A DNA stretch of 64,000 bases from an uncultured Flavobacteriales bacterium (GTDB lineage: Bacteria > Bacteroidota > Bacteroidia > Flavobacteriales_F > PHOS-HE28): contig CALMPI010000003.1 in assembly GCA_937872175.1 (NCBI GenBank), forward strand, positions 1 through 64,000, written 5' to 3'. The notes below the pieces were generated by a model. That model ran no database searches, was not told where the DNA came from, and worked only from the letters and a program-made list of their open reading frames with translations. Both the position numbers and the translations under genes were made by a program. Shown here piece after piece: positions 17,712 through 26,978 of this stretch (position 1 is its first letter; each line of letters begins with the position of its first letter).

Positions 17712-17719
17712 GACCTTTG
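17712..17719 (+). promoter_or_regulatory. GACCTTTG -7-type box
   Basis: GACCTTTG, a variant also used before 26979 and 57011, ends 18 bases before the ATG at 17738. Confidence 0.4.
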
Positions 17720-17737
17720 CTCCCCACCAAACCCCCG

Positions 17738-19687
17738 ATGATGCGCAACCTCCTTCCCCTCGGTCTGTTCGCCGGCCTGCTGCTGGCCTCGTGCGGCGGT
17801 GCCGAACAGCCCACCGGCCGGTCCGCTGCGGCCGTGCAACCGCCGCCCGTGATCGACATGAAGCTCTTCTTCAAGAACCCCGAGAAGGCCGGATTCCAGA
17901 TCAGCCCTGACGGCAGCCACTTCAGCTACCGCGCGCCGTGGAAGAACCGCATGAACCTGTTCGTGCAACGCATCGGCGACAGCGTGGCCACCCAGGTGAC
18001 CCACGACACGGTGCGCGACATCGGCGGCTACTTCTGGAAGGGCGATCGCCTGGTGTACAGCCGCGACATCAATGGCGATGAGAACTTCATCGTGTTCAGC
18101 GCCAGCATCGATGGCAAGGATGCCAAGGCCCTGACCCCGCTCTCCGGTGTGCGGGCCGGCACCCTCGACCGCCTGCACAACGTGCCGGGCATGGAGACCA
18201 AGGTGATGCTGCAGATGAACCAGCGCAATCCCCAGGTCTTCGACCCCTACCTGTGCGACATCGCCACCGGCGAGCTGAAGCCCCTCTACGACAACAGCAA
18301 GGAGAATTTCGAAGGCTGGATCACCGACCACAATGGCGTGATCCGCATGGCCACCAAGACCGACGGCACCGACCAGGTGGTGTACTACCGCGCGACGGAC
18401 AAGGAGCCCTTCACCGAGTACATGCGCACCGGGTTCAAGGACAGCTGGAACCCGCTGTTCTTCACCTTCGACAACGCCAACCTGTACGTGAGCCACAACC
18501 TCAACGGCCGCGACAAGACCGCCGTGGTGGAGTGGGACCTGGCCGGGAAGAAGGAAACGCGCCTCATCCACGAGGAGAAGGACTACGACGTGTCCAGCCT
18601 GGACTACAGCGACAAGCGCAAGGTGCTCACCATGGTGACCTGGACCGGCTGGAAGGAGGAACGCCGCATCCTGGACCCACAGACCCAGGCGCTGTACGAC
18701 AAGCTGGCCCCCAAGTTCGAGGGCTACGACCACTGGATCTATGGGGAGAACGACGACGAGACCAAGTTCATGGTATGGGCCGGCAGCGACCGCCAGCCGG
18801 GCCGCTACTACTTCTATGATGTCACGGCCGACAAGCTGGAGCTGATGGCCGAGCAGCGCCCATGGATCGACGAGGACCAGATGGCCGAGATGAAGCCCAT
18901 CAGCTACACCACCCGCGACGGCCTTACGGTGCACGGCTACCTCACCCTGCCGGTGGGGCGCGAGGCGAAGGGCCTGCCCGTGGTGATCAACCCGCACGGC
19001 GGTCCCTGGGCCCGCGACGAGTGGGGCTTCAACCCCGAGGTGCAGATGCTCGCCAACCGCGGCTACGCCGTGCTGCAGATGAACTTCCGCGGCAGCACCG
19101 GCTATGGTCGCGCCTTCTGGGAGAAGAGCTTCAAACAGTGGGGCAAGACCATGCAGGACGACATCACGGACGGGGTGGAATGGCTCAAGGACCAGGGCAT
19201 CGCCGACAGCACCCGCATCGCCATTTACGGTGGCAGCTACGGCGGCTATGCCACCCTGGCGGGCATCACCTACACCCCCGACCTGTATGCCTGCGCGGTG
19301 GACTATGTGGGCGTGAGCAACATGTTCACCTTCATGAACACCGTGCCGCCCTACTGGGAGCCCTTCAAGAAGATGATGTACGAGATGGTGGGCGACCCCC
19401 AGGCGGACAGCCTGCTGCTGCGCGAGGCCAGCCCGGTCTTCTTCGTGGACCGGATCAAGGTGCCGCTCTTCATCGCGCAGGGCGCCACCGACCCGCGCGT
19501 GAACAAGGCCGAGAGCGACCAGGTGGTGGAGGCCCTGAAGGCCCGCGGCGTGGAGGTGCAGTACATGGTGAAGGACAACGAGGGCCACGGCTTCCGCAAC
19601 GAGGAGAACCGCTTCGAGTTCTACGGCGCCATGGAGAAGTTCCTCGAGCAGCACATCGGCACCAAGCCCACGCCCGTGAAGGGCTGA
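17738..19687 (+). CDS. S9 family (prolyl oligopeptidase-like) lipoprotein peptidase
   Basis: 649 residues from ATG 17738 (17741 equally possible). The lipoprotein signal MMRNLLPLGLFAGLLLASC has its lipobox cysteine at residue 19. A propeller (about 45-370) is followed by an alpha/beta hydrolase with the nucleophile in YGGSYGGYATL, the Asp in GATDPRVNKAE and the His in NEGHGFRNEE. The enzyme should trim oligopeptides in the periplasm or outer membrane. It resembles acyl-aminoacyl-peptidase/S9C more than DPP IV, because the DWVYEEE motif is absent. A strong terminator follows. Confidence 0.92.
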   Translation: MMRNLLPLGLFAGLLLASCGGAEQPTGRSAAAVQPPPVIDMKLFFKNPEKAGFQISPDGSHFSYRAPWKNRMNLFVQRIGDSVATQVTHDTVRDIGGYFWKGDRLVYSRDINGDENFIVFSASIDGKDAKALTPLSGVRAGTLDRLHNVPGMETKVMLQMNQRNPQVFDPYLCDIATGELKPLYDNSKENFEGWITDHNGVIRMATKTDGTDQVVYYRATDKEPFTEYMRTGFKDSWNPLFFTFDNANLYVSHNLNGRDKTAVVEWDLAGKKETRLIHEEKDYDVSSLDYSDKRKVLTMVTWTGWKEERRILDPQTQALYDKLAPKFEGYDHWIYGENDDETKFMVWAGSDRQPGRYYFYDVTADKLELMAEQRPWIDEDQMAEMKPISYTTRDGLTVHGYLTLPVGREAKGLPVVINPHGGPWARDEWGFNPEVQMLANRGYAVLQMNFRGSTGYGRAFWEKSFKQWGKTMQDDITDGVEWLKDQGIADSTRIAIYGGSYGGYATLAGITYTPDLYACAVDYVGVSNMFTFMNTVPPYWEPFKKMMYEMVGDPQADSLLLREASPVFFVDRIKVPLFIAQGATDPRVNKAESDQVVEALKARGVEVQYMVKDNEGHGFRNEENRFEFYGAMEKFLEQHIGTKPTPVKG

Positions 19688-19705
19688 GGCCTGCGGCCTG
19701 AGCAT

Positions 19706-19750
19706 GCCGCCCCGGCCTCCCATGCGTGGGGGCCGGGGCGGTGCTTTTTT
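19706..19750 (+). terminator. Rho-independent terminator after the S9 peptidase
   Basis: A 14-base GC stem (CCGCCCCGGCCTCC with GGGGGCCGGGGCGG) around a short loop is followed by GTGC and six T residues at 19745-19750. Position just after the stop at 19687 supports the call. Confidence 0.85.
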
Positions 19751-19897
19751 CACCTCCCGGGCGCCGCATTACGGGGATGTTGCGTCATGCCTCCAAGAGG
19801 CATGCGGCAGGCCTCCGCGGATCCCCCGAACCTTGTGCCGCTCAGCATGTTCCATGCAGTAACGTTCGCTTAACTTGGTCGTCCCTGACCGAACCCC

Positions 19898-22660
19898 ATG
19901 GCCCAGACGCCGTTCCACCGCATCCTCCCGCTCCTGCTCCTCTGCGCCACCCCCTTCGGCGCCCGCGCCCAGGTGGTGCTCAACGAGGTGAGCGCCAGCA
20001 ACCTCTCCAGCTTCGCCGACAACAACGGTGAGTTCGAGGACTGGGTGGAGCTCTACAACACCACCGGTGCACCGGTGGACATCAGCGGCTGGCACCTCAG
20101 CGACAACCCCAACAACCCCACCAAGTGGGCCTTCCCCGTGGGCACCCAGGTGCCGGCGAACGGTCGCCTGATGGTGTTCTGCTCGAGCCGCGACATGTTC
20201 ACCCTGCCGCTGATCTTCCATACCAACTTCAAGCTCAGCCAGGGCCAGAACGAGTGGATCCTCCTGGCCGATGCGGGCGGCAACGTCATGGACGACTTCC
20301 AGCTGTCGGCCCGTTGCAAGGAGAACCACAGCCGGGGCCGCACCACCGACGGTGCCGCGACCTGGTCGCTCTTCCAGACCCCCACGCCCAATGCGGCCAA
20401 TGCCGGTGCCTCCGCGGACTATGAGCCCAAGCCCCAGTTCAGCCTGCCGGCCGGTGTGTACGCCGGTCCCCAGAGCGTGGCGTTGAGCTCCCCGTCGGGC
20501 GCCACCATCCGCTACACGCTGGACGGCACCACGCCCACCGCCACGAGCACCCCCTACGCGGCCCCGCTCAACATCGCCGCCACCACCGTGGTGCGCGCCG
20601 CCTGCTTCAGCACCACCCCGGGCGTGCCGCCCAGCTTCATCGAGACCAACACCTACTTCATCGGTGTGAACCACACGGTGCCCATCCTCAGCGTGTCCGG
20701 GGATGAGGTGGATGACCTGCTGCTGGGCAATGGTGGCCTCGAGCCCGTGTCCTCCCTCGAGTATTTCGGGCCCAATGGCGTGCTCCGCGACGAGGCGGTG
20801 GGCACCTGCGATGAACACGGCCAGGACTCGTGGGCGTATGATCAGCGCGGCTTTGACTGGGTCACGCGCGACCAGTACGGCTACAACGACGCCATCCACT
20901 ATCCGGTGTTCCGTACCAAGGACCGCGATGAGTACCAGCGGCTGATCATCAAGGCGGCCGCAGGCGACAACTACGAGTTCGGTCCAGGTCAACCGGCGCA
21001 CATCCGCGATGCGTATGTGCAAGCCCTCAGCCAAGTGGGCAACCTGCGTGTGGATGAACGCAGCTACGAGCCCTGCGTGGTGTACATCAACGGGCAGTAC
21101 TGGGGGGTGTACGACATGCGGGAGAAGGTCGACGATTCCGATTTCACCCGCTATTACTACGACCAGGGCGAGTACGACATCCAGTTCATCAAGACCTGGG
21201 GCGGTACCTGGAGCGAGTACGGCGGCGCGCAGGCCCAGGCCGACTGGGACGCCATGCGCACCTTCATCGCCACCAACAACATGGGCGATCCCACGGCCTT
21301 CGCTTATGTGGACAGCCTCTTCAACTGGAAGAGCCTGGTGGACTACTTCTGCCTGAACAGCTATACGGTATGCGCCGACTGGTTGAACTGGAACACCGGC
21401 TGGTGGCGTGGGATGAACCCCAACGGGGACCACAAGAAGTGGGGCTACATCCTGTGGGACATGGACGCCACCTTCGGCCACTACGCCAACTTCACGGGCA
21501 TCCCGGACCAGAGCCCGAACGCCGATCCCTGCACCGTGGAGGACCTGCCCGATCCCGGCGGCCAGGGCCACACGGAGATCATCGAGAAGCTGATCCAGGA
21601 GAACCCCATGGTGCACGACTACTACGTGAACCGCTACATCGATCTGGGCAACACGCTCTTCAGCTGCGACTTCATGATCCCCTTCCTGGACAGCCTTGTC
21701 GGCAACATCGCCCCCGAGATGCCTGCGCAGATCGCGCGTTGGGGCGGCAGCATGGCCGACTGGCAGAACAATGTGCAGGTGCTGCGCGACTACATCGAAA
21801 CGCGCTGTGTCACCATCCAGGATGGCTTGATCGATTGCTACGACCTCAGCGGTCCCTACGACGTGCAGTTCGATGTGGACCCGCCCTTGAGCGGCAGCAT
21901 CCAGGTGAACTCGCAGGTGCTGCCCACCTATCCCTTCACGGGCACCTACTACGGCGGCATCACCACCACGCTGGCCCCGATCCCCGAGCCGGGCTGGGCC
22001 TTCAGCCATTGGACGATCCAGAACGATACCATCTGGCCCAGCCTGAACGACAGCCTGGTCACCCTCACCACCGATACCACGGACCGCATCGTGGCGCACT
22101 TCATCCCGCCCATCGCCTACAGTGTGATGCTGGACGTGGAACCCCGCAACAGTGCCCGCATCGAGTTCGACGGGGTCATCTACGACGCGCTCCCCACGGT
22201 GGTGCAGGTGCCCGAAGGTGTGGCCAAGCCCATCAAGGTGCTGCCCGCGCTCTATTACGACTTCCTGAACTGGAGCATCAAGAACAACTATCCCAGCCCG
22301 GCGGACACCACCCTGCCCGAGCTGAGCATCACCTTCTTCAGCCCGGACACGGTGGTGGCCCACCTTCAGCCGCAGGACTACGCCTACTGGATCCCCAACT
22401 CCTTCACCCCCAACAACGACGGCATCAATGACGTGTGGCAGCCCTGGGGCAACGTGATCGATCTGGAGTCCTTCGACCTGAAGATCTTCGACCGCTGGGG
22501 GCAGCTCATGTTCCAAAGCAACGACCCCAACCTCCCGTGGGACGGCACGGGCAGCGGTGGCCAGATCGGGGTGGGGGTCTACGCCTACCGTGCGTTCGTG
22601 ATCGAGGGCATCACCAAGGAGCGCCATGAGCTCTTCGGCCATGTGACCGTGGTGCGCTGA
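19898..22660 (+). CDS. CotH kinase-like protein with lamin-tail, chitobiase-C and gliding-type (T9SS type B) tail
   Basis: 920 residues; signal peptide to about 24 (PFGARAQ). Domains in order: lamin-tail (about 25-130, VVLNEVSASNLSSFADNNGE), chitobiase/hexosaminidase C-terminal-like domain (about 185-245, IRYTLDGTTPTATSTPY), a CotH-like protein kinase region (about 330-640, with WGYILWDMDATFGHY), a repeat-like stretch around GWAFSHWTIQN, and a gliding motility-associated end (about 825-920, SFTPNNDGINDVWQPWG ... FDRWGQLMF). The tail marks type B T9SS secretion. CotH family proteins can phosphorylate spore-coat proteins; the partner here is unknown. Confidence 0.9.
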   Translation: MAQTPFHRILPLLLLCATPFGARAQVVLNEVSASNLSSFADNNGEFEDWVELYNTTGAPVDISGWHLSDNPNNPTKWAFPVGTQVPANGRLMVFCSSRDMFTLPLIFHTNFKLSQGQNEWILLADAGGNVMDDFQLSARCKENHSRGRTTDGAATWSLFQTPTPNAANAGASADYEPKPQFSLPAGVYAGPQSVALSSPSGATIRYTLDGTTPTATSTPYAAPLNIAATTVVRAACFSTTPGVPPSFIETNTYFIGVNHTVPILSVSGDEVDDLLLGNGGLEPVSSLEYFGPNGVLRDEAVGTCDEHGQDSWAYDQRGFDWVTRDQYGYNDAIHYPVFRTKDRDEYQRLIIKAAAGDNYEFGPGQPAHIRDAYVQALSQVGNLRVDERSYEPCVVYINGQYWGVYDMREKVDDSDFTRYYYDQGEYDIQFIKTWGGTWSEYGGAQAQADWDAMRTFIATNNMGDPTAFAYVDSLFNWKSLVDYFCLNSYTVCADWLNWNTGWWRGMNPNGDHKKWGYILWDMDATFGHYANFTGIPDQSPNADPCTVEDLPDPGGQGHTEIIEKLIQENPMVHDYYVNRYIDLGNTLFSCDFMIPFLDSLVGNIAPEMPAQIARWGGSMADWQNNVQVLRDYIETRCVTIQDGLIDCYDLSGPYDVQFDVDPPLSGSIQVNSQVLPTYPFTGTYYGGITTTLAPIPEPGWAFSHWTIQNDTIWPSLNDSLVTLTTDTTDRIVAHFIPPIAYSVMLDVEPRNSARIEFDGVIYDALPTVVQVPEGVAKPIKVLPALYYDFLNWSIKNNYPSPADTTLPELSITFFSPDTVVAHLQPQDYAYWIPNSFTPNNDGINDVWQPWGNVIDLESFDLKIFDRWGQLMFQSNDPNLPWDGTGSGGQIGVGVYAYRAFVIEGITKERHELFGHVTVVR

Positions 22661-22678
22661 CCGCATTCCTTCCGTCGA

Positions 22679-22712
22679 GCGAAGCCCTTCCACCGGAGGG
22701 CTTCGCCTTTTT
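22679..22712 (+). terminator. Rho-independent terminator after the CotH-like gene
   Basis: Stem GCGAAGCCCT / AGGGCTTCGC with an eight-base loop, followed by C and five T at 22708-22712, 19 bases after the stop. Confidence 0.88.
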
Positions 22713-22799
22713 GTCATGGAATGTTCAGGTGTTTTGACGGATCAATGAACAAAAGCAGGACCTTCGTGTTCCCCTTCCCGTACGACAAAACCCATCGTC

Positions 22800-25700
22800 A
22801 TGCTGACAAGAACAACCCTGATCGGAGCCGCTCTCGCGGCCGGGATCCCCGCAACGGCCCAGGTGGCGCGATTGCAGGTGATCCACAACAGTGCTGACGC
22901 GGCCGCCTCCGTGGTGGACGTGTACGTGAACGGCAGCCTCCTCATCGACGACTTCGCCTTCCGCACCGCGTGGGGCTATAATGATGTGCCCGCCGGTGTG
23001 GACCTGCAGGTCGGCATCGCCCCCGGCACCAGCACCAGTGCGGCGGACACCATCCCCGGCCTGGGCTCCACCTACAACCTGCCTGATGGCGGCACCTTCG
23101 TGCTGGTCGCCAACGGCATCGTGAGCGGCTCGGGCTACAACCCGTCCCCCGCCTTCGACCTCTACGCCAATGGCGGCGAGGAGACCACCACCGCCGGCAA
23201 CACCGGTGTGCTGGTGTTCCATGGGGCCACCGACGCCCCGGCCGTGGATGTGTACGAGAGCGCCGTGCTCGGTGCCAACGCCGTGAGCAACCTCGCGTAT
23301 GGCGGGTTCGCCGGTTACCTGAACCTGCCGACGGACGACTATGTGCTGGAGGTGCGCGCCGCCGGCGACCCCAACACCCTGGTCGCCTATAGCGCTCCGC
23401 TGCAGACCCTGGGCCTGGACGGCCTCAGCCTGGCCGTGGTGGCCAGCGGCTTCCTGGACCCCGCGCAGAACAGCAATGGCCCGGCCTTCGGCCTGTTCGC
23501 AGCGCCCCCCTTCACCGGTCCGCTCGTGGAGCTGCCGGTGTTCACCGCCCCCACGGCGCGCCTGCAGGTGATCCACAACAGCGCTGACGCTGCGGCCAGC
23601 GTGGTGGACGTGTATGTGAACGGCGCCCTCCTCATCGACGACTTCGGCTTCCGCACCGCCTGGGGTTACAACGACGTGCCCGCCGGCGTGGACCTGCAGG
23701 TCGGCATCGCCCCGGGCACCAGCACCAGCGCTGCGGACACCCTCCCCGGACTGGGCGCCACCTACAACCTGCCTGATGGCGGCACCTTCATCCTGGTCGC
23801 CAACGGCATCGTGAGCGGCTCGGGGTACAACCCGGCGCCCGCCTTCCAGCTGTACGCCAACGGCGGCACGGAGACCAGCACCGCCGGAAGCACCAACGTG
23901 CTCGTGTTCCATGGGGCCACGGACGCCCCGGCCGTGGACGTGTTCGAGAGCGCCGTGCTCGGCGCCAACGCGGTGAGCAACCTGGCCTACGGACAGTTCG
24001 CCGGCTACCTGAACCTGCCCACCGACGACTACGTGCTGGAGGTGCGCGCCGCCGGCGACCCCAACACCCTGGTGGCCTACAGCGCTCCCCTTCAGACCCT
24101 GGGTCTCGATGGCCTGGGCCTGGCCGTGGTGGCCAGTGGCTTCCTGGACCCCTCCCAGAACAGCAATGGTCCCGGCTTCGGTCTCTGGGCTGCGCTGCCT
24201 GCTGGCGGCGCCTTGGTGGAGCTGCCGGTGTTCACCGCGCCCACCGCGCGCCTGCAGGTGATCCACAACAGCGCTGATGCCGCCGCCGCTTCGGTGGACG
24301 TGTACGTCAACGGCGCCCTGCTGATCGACGACTTCGGCTTCCGCACGGCCTGGGGCTTCGAGGATGTGCCCGCCGGAGCGGCCCTGCAGATCGGTGTCGC
24401 CCCCGGCACCAGCACCAGCGCGGCGGATACGATCCCCGGGCTGGGTGCCACCTTCGTGCTGGCCGACGGCGAGCGCTACGTGCTGATCGCCAACGGCATC
24501 GTGAGCGGCACGGGCTACAACCCCTCACCGGCCTTCACGCTGAACGCCTTCGCTCCCGCCCGTGAGGCCGCCGCCACCGCCGGCAACACCGACATCCTGG
24601 TGTTCCACGGCAGCACCGACGCGCCCGTGGTCGACGTGTACGAGAGCGCCGTCCTGGAGGCCACGGCCGTGGACGACCTGGCCTACGGTTCCTTCGCCGG
24701 CTACCTGGCCCTGCCCACCGCCGACTACACCATCCAGGTGCGCACTGCGGACAACAGCGCCATCGCCGCCGCCTTCAGCGCGCCGTTGCAGACCCTCTCC
24801 CTGCAGGACCTGGCGCTCACCGTGGTGGCCAGCGGCTTCCTCGATCCCGCGCAGAACAGCAACGGTGCGGCCTTCGGCCTCTGGGTGGCCCTGCCCACCG
24901 GCGGTGCCCTGGTGCAACTGCCCGCCGCGCCGATCCCGACCGCCCGTGTGCAGGTGATCCACAACAGCGCTGACGCCGCCGCCTCCACCGTGGATGTGTG
25001 GCTGAACGACAGCCCGCTGATCGACGACTTCGCCTTCCGCACCGCCAGCCCCTTCGTGGACCTGCAGGCCGGCGTGGACCTGAACGTGGGTGTGGCCCCG
25101 GCCAACAGCACCGATCCGGCCGATGCCATCGCCAACTTCAGCTACAACCTGGAGGAGGGCGGCACCTACATCCTGGTGGCCAATGGCATCGTGAGCGGCA
25201 CGGGCTACAACCCCGCCACGCCCTTCAACATCTACGTGTACACCCCGGCCCGGGAGACGGCCACCTCGGGTGCCGGCAACACCGACATCCTGGTGTTCCA
25301 TGGCAGCACGGATGCGCCCACGGTGAACGTGAACGAGACCGCCGTGCTCGGTGGTGCCACGCTGATCAACGGTCTGTCCTATGGCGAGTTCAGCAACTAC
25401 CTGGAGCCGCCCACCGACGACTACGTGCTGGAGATCACTGCCGGCGGCACGCCCGTGGTGAGCTACCAGGCCCCCCTGGCCAGCCTTGGCCTGCAGGGTG
25501 ATGCCATCACCGTGGTGGCCAGCGGCTTCCTCGACCCTGCCCAGAACAGCAATGGACCGGCCTTCGGCCTTTGGGTGGCCCAGGCCGCCGGCGGTGCGCT
25601 CGTCGAACTGCCCATCTTCACGGGTGTGAACGAGAACGCCGGCATCCTCGCGGCCACCACCCTGTGGCCCAACCCCGCGAACGACCTGCTCAACATCCAG

Positions 25701-25904
25701 GTGCCCGCCCTCGGCGACCGCAGCCTCGACGCCGAACTGCTGGATGCCAGCGGCCGCATCGTGCGCGCCCTCGGCACCGGCGCCATGGTGCGCAGCAATG
25801 ACCGTGTGACGCTCGCGACCGGCGACCTCGCCGCCGGCACCTACGTGCTGCGCCTGCGCAGCCAGGACAACAGTGTGGCCCTGCCCGTGAGCATCGCCCG
25901 CTAA
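22800..25904 (+). CDS. Secreted protein of four DUF4397 units with T9SS tail
   Basis: 1034 residues; signal peptide MLTRTTLIGAALAAGIPATAQ. The body is four consecutive units of about 230 residues, each starting with (L/V)QVIHNSADAAA and containing DVYVNG, AWGYNDVPAG, GIAPGTSTSAAD and later LVFHG(A/S)TDAP, ASGFLDP(A/S)QNSNG. This corresponds to DUF4397, with two half-domains per unit. The end (LWPNPANDLLNIQVP ... AGTYVLRLRSQDN) is a T9SS type A domain. A surface protein of unknown binding role. Units 1 and 2 are nearly identical in DNA, so the repeat number may change by recombination. Terminator follows. Confidence 0.9.
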   Translation: MLTRTTLIGAALAAGIPATAQVARLQVIHNSADAAASVVDVYVNGSLLIDDFAFRTAWGYNDVPAGVDLQVGIAPGTSTSAADTIPGLGSTYNLPDGGTFVLVANGIVSGSGYNPSPAFDLYANGGEETTTAGNTGVLVFHGATDAPAVDVYESAVLGANAVSNLAYGGFAGYLNLPTDDYVLEVRAAGDPNTLVAYSAPLQTLGLDGLSLAVVASGFLDPAQNSNGPAFGLFAAPPFTGPLVELPVFTAPTARLQVIHNSADAAASVVDVYVNGALLIDDFGFRTAWGYNDVPAGVDLQVGIAPGTSTSAADTLPGLGATYNLPDGGTFILVANGIVSGSGYNPAPAFQLYANGGTETSTAGSTNVLVFHGATDAPAVDVFESAVLGANAVSNLAYGQFAGYLNLPTDDYVLEVRAAGDPNTLVAYSAPLQTLGLDGLGLAVVASGFLDPSQNSNGPGFGLWAALPAGGALVELPVFTAPTARLQVIHNSADAAAASVDVYVNGALLIDDFGFRTAWGFEDVPAGAALQIGVAPGTSTSAADTIPGLGATFVLADGERYVLIANGIVSGTGYNPSPAFTLNAFAPAREAAATAGNTDILVFHGSTDAPVVDVYESAVLEATAVDDLAYGSFAGYLALPTADYTIQVRTADNSAIAAAFSAPLQTLSLQDLALTVVASGFLDPAQNSNGAAFGLWVALPTGGALVQLPAAPIPTARVQVIHNSADAAASTVDVWLNDSPLIDDFAFRTASPFVDLQAGVDLNVGVAPANSTDPADAIANFSYNLEEGGTYILVANGIVSGTGYNPATPFNIYVYTPARETATSGAGNTDILVFHGSTDAPTVNVNETAVLGGATLINGLSYGEFSNYLEPPTDDYVLEITAGGTPVVSYQAPLASLGLQGDAITVVASGFLDPAQNSNGPAFGLWVAQAAGGALVELPIFTGVNENAGILAATTLWPNPANDLLNIQVPALGDRSLDAELLDASGRIVRALGTGAMVRSNDRVTLATGDLAAGTYVLRLRSQDNSVALPVSIAR
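22866..25620 (+). repeat. Four in-gene tandem repeats of 690-695 bp
   Basis: Equivalent positions (the codons before QVIHNSADA) fall at about 22866, 23556, 24246 and 24941, giving periods of 690, 690 and 695 bp. The first two units share long identical stretches; the third and fourth have diverged. Confidence 0.9.
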
Positions 25905-25926
25905 GGTCCCGGCCTCTTTGGAACGG

Positions 25927-25960
25927 AAGGCCCCTGCCACCCGGCAGGGGCCTTTCTGTT
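25927..25960 (+). terminator. Rho-independent terminator after the DUF4397 gene
   Basis: Perfect 12-base stem AAGGCCCCTGCC / GGCAGGGGCCTT with loop ACCC, followed by TCTGTT; 22 bases after the stop at 25904. Confidence 0.8.
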
Positions 25961-26023
25961 CCCGGACCGAACCACTTCGCCCCGCTCGTGTTGTTCAACA
26001 TCCTCCCATGCACGCTGAACAGC

Positions 26024-26031
26024 TAGTTTCG
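26024..26031 (+). promoter_or_regulatory. TAGTTTCG -7-type box nine bases before ATG
   Basis: TAGTTTCG ends nine bases before the ATG at 26041 and decides between this start and the longer in-frame ORF beginning at 25918. Confidence 0.5.
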
Positions 26032-26040
26032 CCCGCGCCC

Positions 26041-26958
26041 ATGTCCTCCAGCCCTTACCAATGGCGGTTCCAGATCCGCGACCTGGAGGAGTTCTCCGGG
26101 GTGAAGGCGCACACCATCCGCATCTGGGAGAAGCGCTACGGACTTCTCCGCCCGGACCGCACGGACACCAACATCCGCACCTACGGGCTGGAGGAACTGA
26201 AGGCCCTGTTGAACGTCGCCTACCTCAACCAGCACGGGAAGAAGATCTCCGCCATCGCCAAGTTGAGCCTGACCGAGCGCGAACAGCTGGTGCGGGAGAT
26301 GAGCGCGGTGCAAAAGGACCTGGACGGGGCCTTGAACACCCTGAAGATGGCGATGCTCTCCTTTGACGAGGCCCTCTTCGACGGCACCTGCGCCCGGTTC
26401 CGGGCCAAGGAGGGCTTCCGTGCGTTGGTGGAGAAGCTCTTTCTGCCGCTGCTGGAGCACATCGGCATGCTGTGGCAGACCAACTCGATCTGCCCGAGCC
26501 ACGAACATTTCGTGAGCAATCTGGTGCGGCAGAAGCTCTGCGCCGAGGTGGATGCGATCCCGCCTCCGGCCATCGGGCAGGGACCCCTCACCGTGCTCTA
26601 CCTGCCGGAGAGCGAGATCCACGAGCTGGGATTGTTGTATGTGCTCTACCTGCTGCGGGCCTCCGGAAAGCCCACCGTCTATCTGGGACAGAGCGTGCCG
26701 ATGGACGACCTGGCCCAGCTGGCGGCCCTCACCAACGGCCCGTTGCGCTACATCAGCTTCATCACGGCCTTTCCCAGTGCGGAGCACCTTCCGGTGTACG
26801 CCAAAGGGCTGACCAACCTGCTGCCGATGGACCGCGCCACCATCTGGTTCTGCGGTTCGCAGGTGGGTCGCGCCGGCGACGTGCGGTGGCCCTCCGGTGT
26901 GCATGCCTTCCGCCACGTGCGCGACCTGCTCGCCGAACTGGACCGCATCACGGCCTGA
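26041..26958 (+). CDS. MerR family regulator with B12-binding domain (CarH/LitR-like)
   Basis: 305 residues. An N-terminal MerR helix-turn-helix (about 9-75; EEFSGVKAHTIRIWEKRYGL) is followed by a B12-binding cap and fold. The cap holds W-x9-E-H in MLWQTNSICPSHEHFVSN, the motif that contacts adenosylcobalamin in CarH, and the core has PESEIHELG, equivalent to the E-x-H-x-L-G loop whose His binds cobalt. Such proteins repress carotenoid or stress genes in the dark and release DNA when light breaks the cobalt-carbon bond. No carotenoid gene lies in the window. The start at 26041 is supported by the box at 26024. Confidence 0.88.
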   Translation: MSSSPYQWRFQIRDLEEFSGVKAHTIRIWEKRYGLLRPDRTDTNIRTYGLEELKALLNVAYLNQHGKKISAIAKLSLTEREQLVREMSAVQKDLDGALNTLKMAMLSFDEALFDGTCARFRAKEGFRALVEKLFLPLLEHIGMLWQTNSICPSHEHFVSNLVRQKLCAEVDAIPPPAIGQGPLTVLYLPESEIHELGLLYVLYLLRASGKPTVYLGQSVPMDDLAQLAALTNGPLRYISFITAFPSAEHLPVYAKGLTNLLPMDRATIWFCGSQVGRAGDVRWPSGVHAFRHVRDLLAELDRITA

Positions 26959-26966
26959 TCCCGCGC

Positions 26967-26974
26967 GACCTTTG
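26967..26974 (+). promoter_or_regulatory. GACCTTTG -7-type box four bases before ATG
   Basis: GACCTTTG ends four bases before the ATG at 26979, implying a leaderless message for the MORN-like protein. Confidence 0.5.
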
Positions 26975-26978
26975 CGCG

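Noticed and set aside
19769-22717. 982-residue antisense ORF opposite the CotH-like gene
   Set aside because: No domain, would read through a terminator, and the opposite strand has a full set of known domains.
22725-24266. Long antisense ORF opposite the DUF4397 repeats
   Set aside because: Its own repeat structure mirrors the sense-strand repeats; no signal peptide or motif.
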